Shown piece by piece: positions 31,887 through 45,892 of a DNA stretch of 64,000 nt. Numbering within the stretch: the first letter of the stretch is position 1; each line of letters starts with the position of its first letter. The notes below the pieces were generated by a model that saw nothing but the letters and a program-made list of their open reading frames with translations, had not been told where the DNA came from and did not search any database. The DNA lies in contig JACGCN010000001.1 of the NCBI GenBank assembly GCA_014905825.1, positions 3,968,001 through 4,032,000 on the forward strand, in the 5' to 3' direction. The DNA is from Lyophyllum atratum. Its lineage: Eukaryota > Basidiomycota > Agaricomycetes > Agaricales > Lyophyllaceae. Position numbers and translations under genes: made by a program.

Positions 31887-34800
31887 TCATGCACCTTGAA
31901 CCACATGCCGAACAACCAACGTCTCTTCCACACTCAATTGGCCAACGAGTGCAGAGAAATTGTTTGTGTTGCGGGCCGCACACTCTCGGAAGAACGAGAT
32001 AATGTGTGCCTACAGGGCAATCAGTTATCCTCCCGTCAAGCAGATGCCAACTATACTCACCTGCATATCCATCTCTGAGATGGGATCATTCTTCAAGTCC
32101 TCATCATCACTCTCATCCAGCACATCATCATTGTCAAATGCCATCCCCTTAGGTCCGATCATATCAGACAAAAACGCAAACTCATCCTCCTTGAAGCCCT
32201 GGTTCAACTTTTCTTCTTCCGTCCAGTCTTCGTCCTGTTTCAAACCTATCAGCTCAACCGAGAATCGATCGCTGGCTGCCACAACTCACTTCATCGTCCG
32301 AATCGATAGCGTACGTATCTGCACCGCCTTGCGCGGATATGGTGGCCGATTCTCCCCCAGATTGTACGTCATGTAGAAGGAGTTTGAGGGCCTTGACGGG
32401 GAATGTAATCGAGGTGAATTCGGTAGGTGCTGCGGTAATTAGAAAAACGTGGTCAGGGAACCATCCAATGAAATTTGGGGCACAAAAAGGCGTACTGGTC
32501 CTCGTCCGCGAACGCGTCATAATGACTGACGCGAGGGTTGAGCACGAGGAGGAAAAACTGGCACTGGCCCGAGGAAAGCCTTACCATTCTTGTTAGCCTT
32601 GTTCACGATGATGTCGCCCTTGACGATGAGGCCTTGGACACTTGGTCGCTCGGATACGAAAAGCTGAATCAAACCCAGGGTGCTAATGCGCGATGGCCAG
32701 AATCCTTGGAAGGTTTCGGCATTTTCACACCATGTCTGGATGAGGATGTCGAGTCCAGAGCGGCCATGAACGATCATCGATTCGAGGAGTGACAAGACCG
32801 TATCGCTTTGATTATTGATGAGGAATGCAAACGGAATCACAAGACTCTGAGAGAGGAAACATGTCAGGAGCTATGGCAGGAGTTAACGGCAAATACTTAC
32901 CTGAAGGAACGTAGCAGTTTTCGCCGAGACCATGCGACCGACCATAGCTTGCAATAACTGGGGTAGCACCGGCAGAACCGACTCTCCAGCTCTCCGTAGC
33001 AGATGTATGATCAGGTCGCCGATAACGAGACCACCCGATTCGTCTTGGCTGTCCAACATCTTTCCAATGAGGGTCAAGACATAATCGATACCGCTACGTC
33101 CGTTGGGGTCACTCCAAGATAGTAACTGGTTGCAGTCTTTCCGGATGATGACAGTCAGGCAGGAAATCCCGTTCTACGGGTCTATGAGCACATCTCAACT
33201 GGAAGCAGTAAAAGCGCATCTACCTGAAGGACATCCCTGTCCTCCGCTTCTCCGAGACACTTGAAGAGATTCGGGGCGAGGAGAGCGAAGAATCCTTCCC
33301 CGATACCAGATTCAGGAGAGCCTTGGACGAGACTTGTGATAAGCTCGATGGCAGACCCAGCGATCCACGATTCCTCTGGTGTCGCAGATGCTATCGCGTT
33401 ACTCAGACGAGGCAATGCTTGTTTTACAACGGTTTCATAAACTCCATTTGCCGGTGAACCTGTAAGGAGAGCCAAAATATCGGACAGAATCGAGAGGAAG
33501 ATCGGATCTGGATTTCAACCATGTCAGAGTAGGTGTTAGGCTTGGGATGAAGACGATCACCTTTGTTGTTCTTATTCCAGACTTCGAGTACCGCCAGGAC
33601 CAAGGAATCGGCCAACTCGACTGTAATCCATTTCCCTTTCTCGACCTCGAGGACGACAGAGAGCGTCTCCAGGACCAGAGACAAGGTGTCATCCGAAGTT
33701 ACGAACAAGAACGGTCCGAGGTCCTTGGCAATACGAGGAACGAAATTGACCAGGGCTGAATCTTCACCCCCTTGGCAGAAGCTACAGACACTTCCAGTCA
33801 GCCCACCATACAGCTTGCATATAGACAGGCCCTAACTTGTGGATCGCCTTGACGGCAGATATTTTGACGGGGATTCCGGCTTCTGTGGCTTCAATAACTT
33901 GTATCGCAGCATCGAGGTATTGACCACCCAAGTCCGGGGGCAATAATTTTGAGTATTGGCTGGCAAAGACGAAACCTCGGCCTTGGAGGAACGGGTGTGC
34001 TGCTCAAGTCCGTTAGAGAGTTTGTGATGCTATGCAGATCGCTTACCGCACCTGAAAGAGTAAGGATGGACGGAATGACGCTCGAAAGCAGATACTCGAC
34101 GTCAATGGGCTTTCCTCGTCCCGAATCTTCCTCGTCCTCGATGCAGTCAAGGATAGCCTCAGCCTGGGAACCAACTGCAGCGAGTGCAGCTTCCAGTGGT
34201 CTCCACCTAAAAGGTATTTAGGATCATCATATGCTTCGGAGCTTGAGTCCTTACCAGTCTTGCTTTCCGGCATCACGCAACTGTTGGGATGACTGAACGA
34301 TCTGTTGAACCGTCGACTGGAAGGTTTTCGCTGTTTGAGCAGGGCTTCGATCAACCAAAGACTATATAAACGATCAGCTTTTTTCTACGAGAATAAAGAC
34401 AGAGTAAATTGACCCCCAAGAAGTCAAATCCAGCAACTCTAACGCTGTAAGATTGTGTCTCATCCTCCTCTTGAGCCACGAATGCATTGGCATTGACGGC
34501 CCAAGTTTCTTCCTGTAAGGAGGTAAGTACGAGATGAGGCGACAGCAGTGGTCCTTACATCTTCGTCCGTCATCTGGACAACGTTGAAAATGGCAGCAAT
34601 CAATGCGTTGAGGTTTGCGTTGGTGAACCATTCTTTCGCCTTCCCCCCTCTTGTAGCCGCAGCGGCAAAGTCCAAGATGGGGCATATGAGTTGTGGTAGT
34701 TCGATGGCTTCGTCTTCGGAGGAACGAGGTGCAGGTTCTGAGGATGACAGATAATACTGGGAGAATGTGGGGTAAAGAGCTTGTAGATGGACAAGTGAAT

Positions 34801-35994
34801 CAGATAGGAAGTCTTGCAGGTACGGCGTCAGGGCACGAGGGAATGAGGTATGGATTGTGTCGAGTGTCTATTGATGCATGATGAGCTGAGTTCATACAAC
34901 ATAATGTCATCTCGCACCTTGAAGATTTGGATCCGCACTGCTAGACCATCCCAATTATCGGTGTTAGTCACATCCTGCTTGGGATCTAGTTTTAAGAGGA
35001 CTTTGAATGCTTCCAACCAGACTGGAAGAACAGATGCAACGGCCTCCTTCGTTGCTTGTGGATGCTGGTCCTTGACCATGAACAATGCAGTGACGCATTG
35101 GCGAAATACGGAAACGGTGCGTGCGCGAGTAGGCGCCGAATGAGACTGGTTAAGTCGGATGAGATATTGAGGCTAAAACATAAGAAATGCTAGCATGTAC
35201 CTCTGCTGATCCTAGGATGGTTAGAAGGACCGGCAACAGTTGGCGGAGGACGGGGAGGATCTGGTCTTCCGTCAAATCGGATTTGATGAACTCGGTCAAG
35301 ACCTGCATCGCTCCATGTACGGATTCGGGCGAATTCGAAGACAGAAGGTTGATGAGGGACGCCAAAAGTTCAGGATATTCATCAGGCCAATCACAGTGGG
35401 CTATAGAGGACAAAGTATGCGCCTGTCACCATCCCAAGTTAGCTAGGATCAAGAGGTTCATGTAAAGCAATAAAGGTGGTCTCACGCATAAGGTGCGGAT
35501 TTTACGATCCCTGTCCGAGAGCCCGTGAAACACCGCCTGGCGTATTTGCATCTTAATCTGGACCACGTACGAGGTCAGGAGCAATGTTATTGCATATGCG
35601 TGACCGTCCTTACCTGCACAGGTGGAGCAGCCCCCTTGAAAGTGTTGAAATATGGCGACCACCTTTCCTTCACGTACTTCCGTAGGACAATGCTCGCTGA
35701 GTGCTAGTCCGCGATTGTACAGAGATCAAGACGCGCCGGATGTCCGAGGAACGCGAAAAACTCATCTGACGCATAGACATCTCAGCATCCTGGGCAAGGA
35801 TCAGTTGTGAGAGCGCTAAACCGGTCTCTGTTGGACGCGACAGAAAATGTATGAGATGGTTGCTGGCTGTATACTGTGCAAGGGAACGAGCCTGGCGAGG
35901 TAAAGAACTCTGCCAACTTGAGTTCTGCGGTGATCCGTGTGTTTTGGTCGGGGCTGAGAGTAGCAGCAAGACATTCTGCGATTTGGGAGGCCAT
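31887..35994 (-). CDS. KAP114: Importin-9 / Kap114-type karyopherin beta
   Basis: A nuclear import receptor that carries cargo such as histones H2A-H2B and TBP through the pore under Ran-GTP control. The start MASQIAECLAATLSPDQNTR with an importin N-terminal HEAT pair and the next exon SSIAHCDWPDEYPELLASLI match the family closely. HEAT-like segments follow through many exons (MQVLTEFIKSDLTEDQILPV, VLPVWLEAFKVLLKLDPKQD, LLSLLESM-type helices). Near the C-terminus is the acidic region KGMAFDNDDVLDESDDEDLK followed by NDPISEMDMQ, then a splice to HIISFFRECAARNTNNFSAL and VETLVVRHVVQGA-type sequence to a TGA at 31887. This acidic-then-NDPI ending is characteristic of Kap114/IPO9. The gene has at least a dozen short introns, so internal exon borders are not all fixed. 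It shares a 169-bp upstream region with the divergent F-box gene. Confidence 0.92.
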
Positions 35995-36163
35995 GATGGT
36001 TCAGACCGTTTTCCAAATCTCAGTGGTTCCGAATCGCGACAACGTGCAGAGGCACGTGGAGCGCGTGCTACCGACTTACTAAGCACAACCCCCGTCTCTT
36101 TCTGTTTAGCTTTCACTCCAACTTATACTCTCGTCCTACTGTTCCGAGTATTCCCTTCTCGTC

Positions 36164-38898
36164 ATGCAGGCGGAGTCCAGCAAGATGGGCGCGTCAAGGC
36201 CAACTCGTACTCGAAAGAAGCGTAAATCTGACAGCACTGTGGCTGGCGACCCTGAGAAGGACTATGAAGATTCGAAAGAAATCATTAGGAAAGCTCCTAA
36301 AAAGCGTAGAGCAACCGGAAAGCTGGCAGGCCTTATCGACTTGCCTATCGATGTGCTCTTCGAGGTCAGTAATTTTCTACGCGTCGGATCAGCTCACTGA
36401 CCGATTGTTATCCAGATATTCAGCCACCTCAAGCCATATGACCTCCTCAAACTTGCACGTATGTCGAAGGAGTTCAGGCGCCTCTTGATGCATAAATCAT
36501 CGAAGTCCGTATGGAAATCGGCATTGGAACGAATTCCGGATTTGCCTGCTTGTCCATCTGAGATGAGCGAGCCCGCATGGGTCAACCTTGCGTTTGATCC
36601 CCATTGCCATGTAGGTTATTTTTTTCCCGATTGGATTAACGGCGAGTTAACTGTGTAATCAATAGTTCTGCTTCACGACTGGCGTAAGACCAGTTGAATG
36701 GGCGCTGCGGGTCCGTATATGCACTAAATGCGCCAAAGACCAGTGAGTAGTGGCTTTATCCAAATATCTGGCCCACCCACTCACTGCATATCTTGATTAG
36801 AATCGAAGAAGTCTACCTACTTGAAGGAATTATGCCTGTCGAACCCACGCCCAATTTTCCATGCGAGACCCTATTGCCTTCACGGCTAGGAAGTATGTCT
36901 TTACCCTCAAGGATCATGAATTCCACTGACCTAGTCATAAATTAGAACGCGGTCGACGTGGAATACTTATCAGTGAGCTCGAAAAGACAAAGCTGCAATA
37001 CGATGCCATCGAAGGCAAAGATGCTCGTCGTGACTTCATCCTGGAAAGGCGTAAGATCATGTCTGAGATCCAGAAGGTATTTTCTACAATTTAGAAAGGT
37101 TTCACTATGTGCTTATGTATGGCATAGCATGCATCCCTGTGCAGTAAATGGGCTCAGGGACAAACTTTCGACAGGAGTTCCGAGCTACAGCAGTTGAAGA
37201 ATGATCGGCGCCTCGCGTGAGTCATCTGACGCTCATCATGTTCAATATCTCATTCGTGTTCAGTATTATCGAGAAACTTGCTGCCCTGGGATACGCAGAG
37301 GATGTTGCTGGAATTCGTTTTCCTGATGCGCTTGAGGAGCACGAGCTGGTCAGGAAACCCCAGAAACTCACCGACCGCGGTAGGCTTGCGGCTGTCATGG
37401 TCCTGCTGCCTCTCACTCACCTATATTCTATAGTTTGGGCGAATATTCGAGGACCAATTATTGAGTTCATGGACAGGATGCGGGTCAAGCGACTTGCTCG
37501 GGAACATGCTGAACTGGTGCTGGAGCGAAAGCCCAGCGCCGTTGAGGCATTCCGGGGATACAAGAATAGCCAGCTGCCCCTCACTGAAGTTATGCCCGAA
37601 GGTCTTGACATCTGCGACTTCGCCCCTGTCAAAGCAATTCTCGAACAGCCGGCCAACGTTACCGTGGACAAAGACAGCTTCGCGGTTGTTCTGCCCCTCA
37701 TCCCCGACCTCATTGTAGAATGGAGGCGATCCTTGGATGATGAACTAATCCGAGTGATAAAAGCAGAGGATGCAAATGATCGCATTCGCCGGGCCAAAAG
37801 GCGCTTTGCCAGCGCTTGTATGTTCTGGAGTGAATATCACGATTACTCCGACGACGAAGACTTGACGCCACAGCCGCAACAGCCTCCACTAGACGAAGCT
37901 ACGCCCTCTGACAGATTAAAGTTGGCTACGACAGTATTTCAATGCACTACGTGCACCCGCAGCCACGGATTATACGATGACAGCTCCGCTGAATCGGATT
38001 ATGGGTATGGGTCCGAGGATAGCTTTTTTGGCTATACTTCTGGGGCCGTCCGCCCTCTGTTCTATCCGACCGTCATGGGCCATCGCTGCCTGACGCGTAG
38101 CAAGCCATCTCTCTGGTCCTGGGGCCCACCCCCGGAGCCCGCTAGGAAGCTCGAAAATACTGCAAAGACGCGCAGGAAATGGATGGCTCGCCCTCTTCGG
38201 ATCAATCAAAAGTTGGGACGAGGCGTCGAAACCCTCGTGACCTTAGCCAACCTGGATCCCAAAGTAGCAACTCCAGCCGATATGGACGGTGTCGATGTCT
38301 GGTTCGCATGCCTCAAATGTGCCTTCAAAGTGTCGAAGAAGAAAAACCCATATGAGACTCATGCCTACAAGTGGCGGGATGCTGTGAGCTTTTTTGTTGT
38401 TTCTATACGGTCGCAACGGCTTATCACAGGCTTTAGGTGGAACACCAATCGATCACGCATCGCCACGTAGAACCACAGTGGAAGAAGCTGGACGCAGAAG
38501 AATACCGACAAGCTCAGGAAGAGTATGAAACGAACACCGAGTCATCCCGCCACAACACTACTCTGAGCGATCATATCGCCGAGGGCATCGTGCCCAGTGG
38601 TGGGAAGGAGCCCGACTCGTCTGATGCGTCATGGCTGTGTGTCCATTGCAGAGATACGCCATCCGAAATGGAGCCTGTTGCCATCGACGTTATCAAAACC
38701 CACGTCAACGAGAAGTATGTTGTCTCGCTTATTTTCTGTCTCGATGACTGAGCTCATTCTCCTAGGCATTCGATTGAGGACCCAGAACTGGACAGAGACT
38801 ATTATAGGGATTATGCTGCCCTTCACCCTGTCCCACCTCGAAGCCGAGTTGTGCTCACCCTAGACCCTTCCGAATGTAAGGCTGTTTTGGCCTTTTGA
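36164..38898 (+). CDS. F-box protein with Cys-pair C-terminal region
   Basis: The N-terminus is basic and nuclear-looking (MQAESSKMGASRPTRTRKKR; KAPKKRRATGKLAG), then a clear F-box: GLIDLPIDVLFE spliced to IFSHLKPYDLLKLARMSKEFR and SSKSVWKSALERIPDLPACP. The next exons encode a CFTTGVRPVEWALRVRICTKCAKD-type region and a helical middle (MDRMRVKRLAREHAELVLER). The C-terminal half has repeated Cys pairs (FQCTTCTR, FACLKCAF, LCVHCRD) that could bind zinc. The reading ends with PSECKAVLAF and TGA at 38898. F-box-first architecture suggests an SCF substrate adaptor; this type is common in agaricomycetes with unknown substrates. At least seven introns interrupt it. Confidence 0.82.
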
Positions 38899-39075
38899 TC
38901 AGCCCCCAACAACGGACGTTAGCATGGCGCTTTGATAACATGGAATCCTCTTTATAAACAGGCGGATCTCTGGTAGAGGAAGGATTTCCAACTTATAACA
39001 CACGTACATAGCCCATCCGTCCTTAAGAACGTTTAAAAATACTGCAGTTATTAAGCCATTAATCGGTATGCTAAA

Positions 39076-40086
39076 TTACACTACCAACTCTCCCTCTACG
39101 CTCTCTGGCTCGAGCGCAAGCTGCTCAAGAATGGCCTCGTATCGGTTTTGGTCCACCCGCTTCAGGTATTTCAGAATCTTCGCTCGTTGGTGAACGAGCA
39201 TTCGAAGGCCACGACGATTTCCCAGGTCCCGTCTGAATGTCGTCAAGTGTGTCCAAAGATTCCGAATCTTGTAAGTGAGAAGTGCAGCTACAGACCTACA
39301 TCAGCGTTTGGAGAATATCACCACAGATATAGGACGAACCTTGAACCTCAGAACGTCCAGTATCGAACGGATTCTGTGGCGTAGAGAAGGCAGCGATAAT
39401 GCGTCTGCGGTTCTCGTACGCGATACCAGCCGCGTTTGAGTTTCGGAGGTCAATCAACTTCGCGAACGCATTCGCCTTCTGAAGCTCGTTCTGGTTATTG
39501 GCCACCCGATCGTTCACTTGGCCCGAGAGAACTTCCACCCTCGGTCGGGCAGCGTAGCCGAGATTATCAGCGACAGCCTGCTGCTGCGGTGTTGGTGATC
39601 GCTCAGTAGTCTCGTCTTTCCCTCGTATCGACGAGAGCATGGGCAGGTCCCCAAACAACAGCTTCTTTTCCGCCTCCCCGACTCCGAAACTGACTTGCTT
39701 CGGGATGAACACGGTCCCCACTGCCTGGGGGGTGGGGACGAGCTCGGTGCTCGAGACCAATTCCTCCATGTCAACGAGGACTTTGGCGAGGCGGCAGTTT
39801 TCCCATTTGGCTTCGTCACCGGGGCGTGTGCCGAGGACGACGCTCGGGCGGATTGCTTGGGCCTTTTTCCAGCGCTCCTCCTTCCTCACGTTGTTGGTTT
39901 TCTTGACACCACGAGCAACATTCTGGCGTGACGCTTGTGCGTGGAGAAGGGCGGATGTGTGCAAGGAAGATGAGGATAGTGAACTCGAGGATGCGATAGT
40001 TCGCGGGCCTAAAATTCATAATATGTTAGGGAAATTTATGAGAATGCTTTACGCGACTTACTTTGCGCCCAACACGCTCTGAACAT
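39076..40086 (-). CDS. MRPS28: Mitochondrial small-subunit ribosomal protein uS15m
   Basis: A component of the mitochondrial 37S ribosomal subunit that contacts the central domain of the small rRNA. The short first exon (from 40086) gives MFRACWAQ and splices to SPRTIASSSSLSSSSLHTSA, a classic mitochondrial presequence rich in Ser, Arg and Ala without acids. After a long fungal-type N-terminal extension, the S15 domain appears at the end: IRNLWTHLTTFRRDLGNRRG, LRMLVHQRAKILKYLKRV, then DQNRYEAILEQLALEPES and TAA. The HxxxxRDxGxxRGLxxLVxxRxxxLxYL signature of S15 is evident. It is divergent from NOG2 with about 710 bp between. Confidence 0.92.
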
Positions 40087-40796
40087 GCTTCGCCCTCTGT
40101 GAGCAACACCAGCTCTGAGCTCAAGAAACTCGGAAAGTTTCCGAGTCCCAACTCACCTGATCGTGGGAATCCAACTTTCGAGTATATAAACCCTTCCTCC
40201 TGCCCTCCTTTTTTCTTCACGGGGGAAATGCCACGCTGACCGGTGTTAGCCTTCGACCGCTGCAGTCAGTGCCAGTGACTCGTTTTTACGAGTCCTGTTC
40301 TTCCAAGAGAGGGCCTCCAGTGTAGGAAGTGTCGTCGTCAACTATTTTCCAGGGCGCGGCATGTCGATTTTTTTGCTGGCACATTCCATCACCACTATTT
40401 GTTGTCTCCTCCCCTTGTATTCCGTAGCATGACGGCCTCTGAATACACTGCGTTCTTCCTTAATTTGTCGCTCTATATCAATGACTCAAGGTGCTCAGAA
40501 GATGTTCTGTTGAGTTATGTACCCTGGGCCCTTTTTATCACCTTCTTGCGGGTGTCCTATTACAGTGGGGCACTGATGTGTCCCACACCTTGTAGCAGTC
40601 TTATCGATTGCTGTAGACTCCGTTCAAGTCGTACATATGTATACACTTTTCCTCAGTAACACTTGACGCAGACCTTTCGAAAGCGTTCTATAAAAACTTC
40701 AGACATTGACCGTGGGAACAGTTTGATCAAGATTATTTTTGCCATCCACTTTTGCTTCCTGCACGACAGTACACGACCACTCAGGATCTCTCCATC
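40087..40796. other. Divergent upstream region of uS15m and NOG2
   Basis: No gene seen. The two ribosome-biogenesis genes may be co-regulated from here, but I see no named element that proves it. Confidence 0.45.
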
Positions 40797-43170
40797 ATGG
40801 CGCCGGCAAAGAAAACGACGTCCCCAGGAAAAGCCAAGTCCTCCTCGTCAGGACCCAAGATCTCTCTCGCCCGAGTGAAAGGAGAGAACTTCTACCGCAC
40901 CGGCAAGCAGGTTGCACGACTAAAGCTCCTGAACTCGGGGAAGGCTGTTCGGGACAAGGATGGGAAAATTATTCAGGCAGCTGCGTTCCAGAAGGGCGAG
41001 GATGAGACAAAGCCCGGGCGGGTGCAGCCTGACCGCAGGTGGTTCGGTGAGTCTCACAGAGATATATCTCTTGGTGCACCGCTGAAATCGTCTTATCGTC
41101 TGAAGGCAACACGAGAGTAATCTCGCAGACTGCATTGGACCATTTCCGCACAAGCCTTTCAGAAAGGAAGAATGACCCATATTCCGTGCTCCTCCGCCGC
41201 AATAAACTGCCGATGGCGCTCCTGGACGATGCACAGAATCCACATACCCTTAAAGTAGGTGTTTGATTGCGTCTTTGTGGGACTTGTTCTGAACTTTGCT
41301 CTAGCGGCCACATATCGTTGAGACAGAGCCTTTTTCAGAGACTTTCGGGCCTAAAGCGCAGCGCAAAAGACCCAGGATCGATGCTGGTACTTTTGAGGAG
41401 CTTGGTAAACTCGGTGCTGCTGGTGCAGACGAGGCAGACACAATCTCCCAGGCAATTGGTTAGAGATCTTGGTTCAATTATTTGGTCAGCAGCTGATCTT
41501 CATAAATCATTCCAGAGCCCTTAGCCTCGTCGATCGTGGAAGCCCCAACTCATGCCGATTATAACGAGCCTATCTATGCGAAAGGAACCTCTCGCCGAAT
41601 CTATGGCGAACTTTACAAGGTCATCGACTCTTCCGATGTCATCCTTCACATTCTGGATGCCCGTGACCCGCTGGGGACGATGTGTGACTCAGTCATTGAC
41701 TACATCAAGAAGGAGAAGTCCCACAAGCAGGTTGTCCTTGTCATCAACAAGTGCGATCTTGTGCCAAACTGGGTCACAGTAAGTCCCCGTTTTACATCTT
41801 CTCTAACAGAGCGTGAACGTCGGTATAGGCTCGTTATATCCAACATCTTACCCCTCGATTCCCCACCATCGCATTCCACGCATCCCCCAACCATTCGTTC
41901 GGCAAGGGATCACTCATCCAACTGCTTCGTCAATTCGCGCAGCTACATTCCGACAAGAGGCAAATATCTGTTGGATTCATCGGTTACCCCAACGTTGGTA
42001 AAAGCAGCGTTATCAATACCCTCAAAAGCAACAAGGTTTGCACTGTAGCTCCGGTACCTGGTGAAACCAAGGTCAGTCTTCGTTCGCCCATACAGTCTCC
42101 CGTTTTATCATATTGACTATCTCGGCAGGTCTGGCAATATATCACACTCACGCGGAGGATATACCTCATCGATTGTCCGGGAATCGTGCCTGCATCCGCA
42201 CATGATTCTCATACATCAACCGTCTTGAAGGGTGTCGTGCGCGTTGAGGCTCTCCCGACCCCCTCCGAACACATTCAGGCACTTATGGAACGCGTGAAGC
42301 CATTATACCTAGCCCGCACATACGCAGTCGCGCTGCCAAACCCGGACGATATCACGCAGAACTGGTCTCCGGAGGTATTCCTCGATAAGCTTGCGCGGAT
42401 GAAGGGCCGGCTGCTGAAAGGCGGCGAACCGGACCTGGAGGGTGTGGCAAAAATTATACTGAGCGACTGGGTGCGCGGCCGGATACCCTTCTTTGTGCCC
42501 CCGCCTGAGAGATCGGAAGAGCTGAACAGGGTGGAGGCGAAAAAGCAAAAGAGGGAGCAGGAGAAGGTGAATGCCAAGAGCAAGGGCAAGGGCAATGCTG
42601 AGCAGATGGAGGTACCTGGGGTGAAGCAGAACCTGGGTTCGATCATGCAGAAGAACACTTTCTTGCCCGAAGATGTCCGGCCGCTTGAGGACGAGGACAT
42701 GGCTGGTGAGGAGGAGGAAGTCGATGATGAGGAGGAAGATGAGGGTAGTGCTGAGAACGAAGGGGAGGAAGAAGAAGAAGAGCTATCTTGGAATGACGTG
42801 TTCGACGGGATCAAGGAGGATGCGGTCCCCAATGTCGATGAAGATGGTAACGATATTGCACCTGAAGGTATGTTTCCTCTATCCTTGGTTGATGACGTCC
42901 CATACTAACCTTCACATCCAGATGAAAATTCTGCAGATGACGAGGAGGCACAATCCAAAAAGGCCCCACGTATGAAGACCAACAAGGTATATTTCATTCC
43001 ATATTTCTCTTGAAGACAACTATTCTTACATGGTTGTTATCCAGCGCAAAGCGGAGAATTTCTATTCGAACGCTAACGTCAAGAACAAAAACCGCAAACA
43101 GGCGGCGTTGCTAAAGTCGCTGCCTGTCGGAAAGAAGGCTGAGGGTCGCAGGCGAGTGAAGGGGACGTGA
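40797..43170 (+). CDS. NOG2: Nucleolar GTP-binding protein 2 (60S assembly GTPase)
   Basis: Nog2 is a circularly permuted GTPase that binds pre-60S particles in the nucleolus and nucleoplasm and acts as a placeholder for the export adaptor Nmd3. The N-terminal domain has [20 protein letters not shown] and, after a splice, [14 protein letters not shown]. The permuted G-domain is in the expected order: DARDPLGT and [11 protein letters not shown] (G4), then [17 protein letters not shown] (G1), [16 protein letters not shown] (G2) and YLIDCPGIV (G3). The tail has [25 protein letters not shown], an acidic stretch (42.69-42.80 kb) and a basic end ([19 protein letters not shown]). The start context is catcATGGCG. 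Seven or eight short introns are spliced without loss of motifs. The start MAPAKKT and the length near 710 residues fit the family. Confidence 0.95.
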
Positions 43171-43558
43171 TTAGGCATTCATTTCCGATATTATGTCGAG
43201 GATTTAGCGATAGCTTGTGCGTTCGCAGCCTTTTTTGCAATGCACCTCGCACAATCATCTCACAAGAGTTCTCAAGAGTTTTTCTAGACTTACGGAGATG
43301 CTAAGCAAATAAAACTCGGTTGATTCACGCGAATTCCTGTCAGAATCTCCCAGGAACGTTGATCCCGTTTCAGTGAGTCAAAGTACATAGATAAGGGTAA
43401 AATTGGATGCAGAATCGGACGACAGAGTCCAGGCCGCACCAGGAAGTCCGATGGCGAAAGATTGGGGACTTCGAGACCTGCGTGGGAAAGATCAAGATCA
43501 CCGTAAAAGTCACGTCGATCGATTATCATCGACCCCATTCTTCTACCACCAACTAATC
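43171..43558. other. Enolase upstream region
   Basis: Contains the 3' UTR of NOG2 and the enolase promoter, with a pyrimidine-rich leader (gaccccattcttctaccacc) just before the enolase ATG. Such CT-rich leaders are common in strongly expressed fungal genes. Confidence 0.45.
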
Positions 43559-45276
<1,718 letters not shown>

Positions 45277-45892
45277 ACATTTAGACACTATGGACTTGCA
45301 AAAGACAGAAGAACTGACGAATACTGTTCTCATTATTAGACATTCTCGCCCGTGTACAGCACTCAAAATCCACAAATTGTACGAGTACCTACAATCAAAC
45401 ACGCTCATATTGCTTTATTCTCTCTGCCATTCGGGTAGTACTCGTACTCCCAGCGCTCACCTCGACGCAACCAAGAATGGAATGCGGCTATATGCATGGA
45501 AACCAATGAAACCATAACGAACATGACATGCTCAACCTCTGTGGCGGTGCGTGTATTACTCCGGGGTTTCCATTGCCAAATATCTGTATGATACATGCGA
45601 GGAATCGATGATCGACGAGAAAAAAAGCAGACGATGAGTATATGCGGAAATTCAAACTATACCGACAAGAAAGAAAATCCAGCGACAAGCGATCGATATG
45701 ATGACCAGGTGGGTGGGTAGGCTCAAGAAAGAGAAGCCAAGGAGGGTTGCGCGACGCCGAGTGCCCATGTGATATATAGATAGATAACGAAAACTACGCC
45801 AAAACCAAAGAGCGAGGGGACGGGTTGCGGGATGAGAGACACCAATGCAAAGGACAGAGGGAACCGTAGTATTATGAATAATATTAAGCGGG
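45277..45892. other. Convergent 3' spacer between enolase and the TBC gene
   Basis: Two 3' ends face each other here. Several small ORFs, none recognised. Confidence 0.5.

Noticed and set aside
40183..40190. tatataaa on the plus strand between uS15m and NOG2
   Set aside because: It is about 600 bp from the NOG2 ATG and in the wrong orientation for uS15m, so I cannot link it to either gene.
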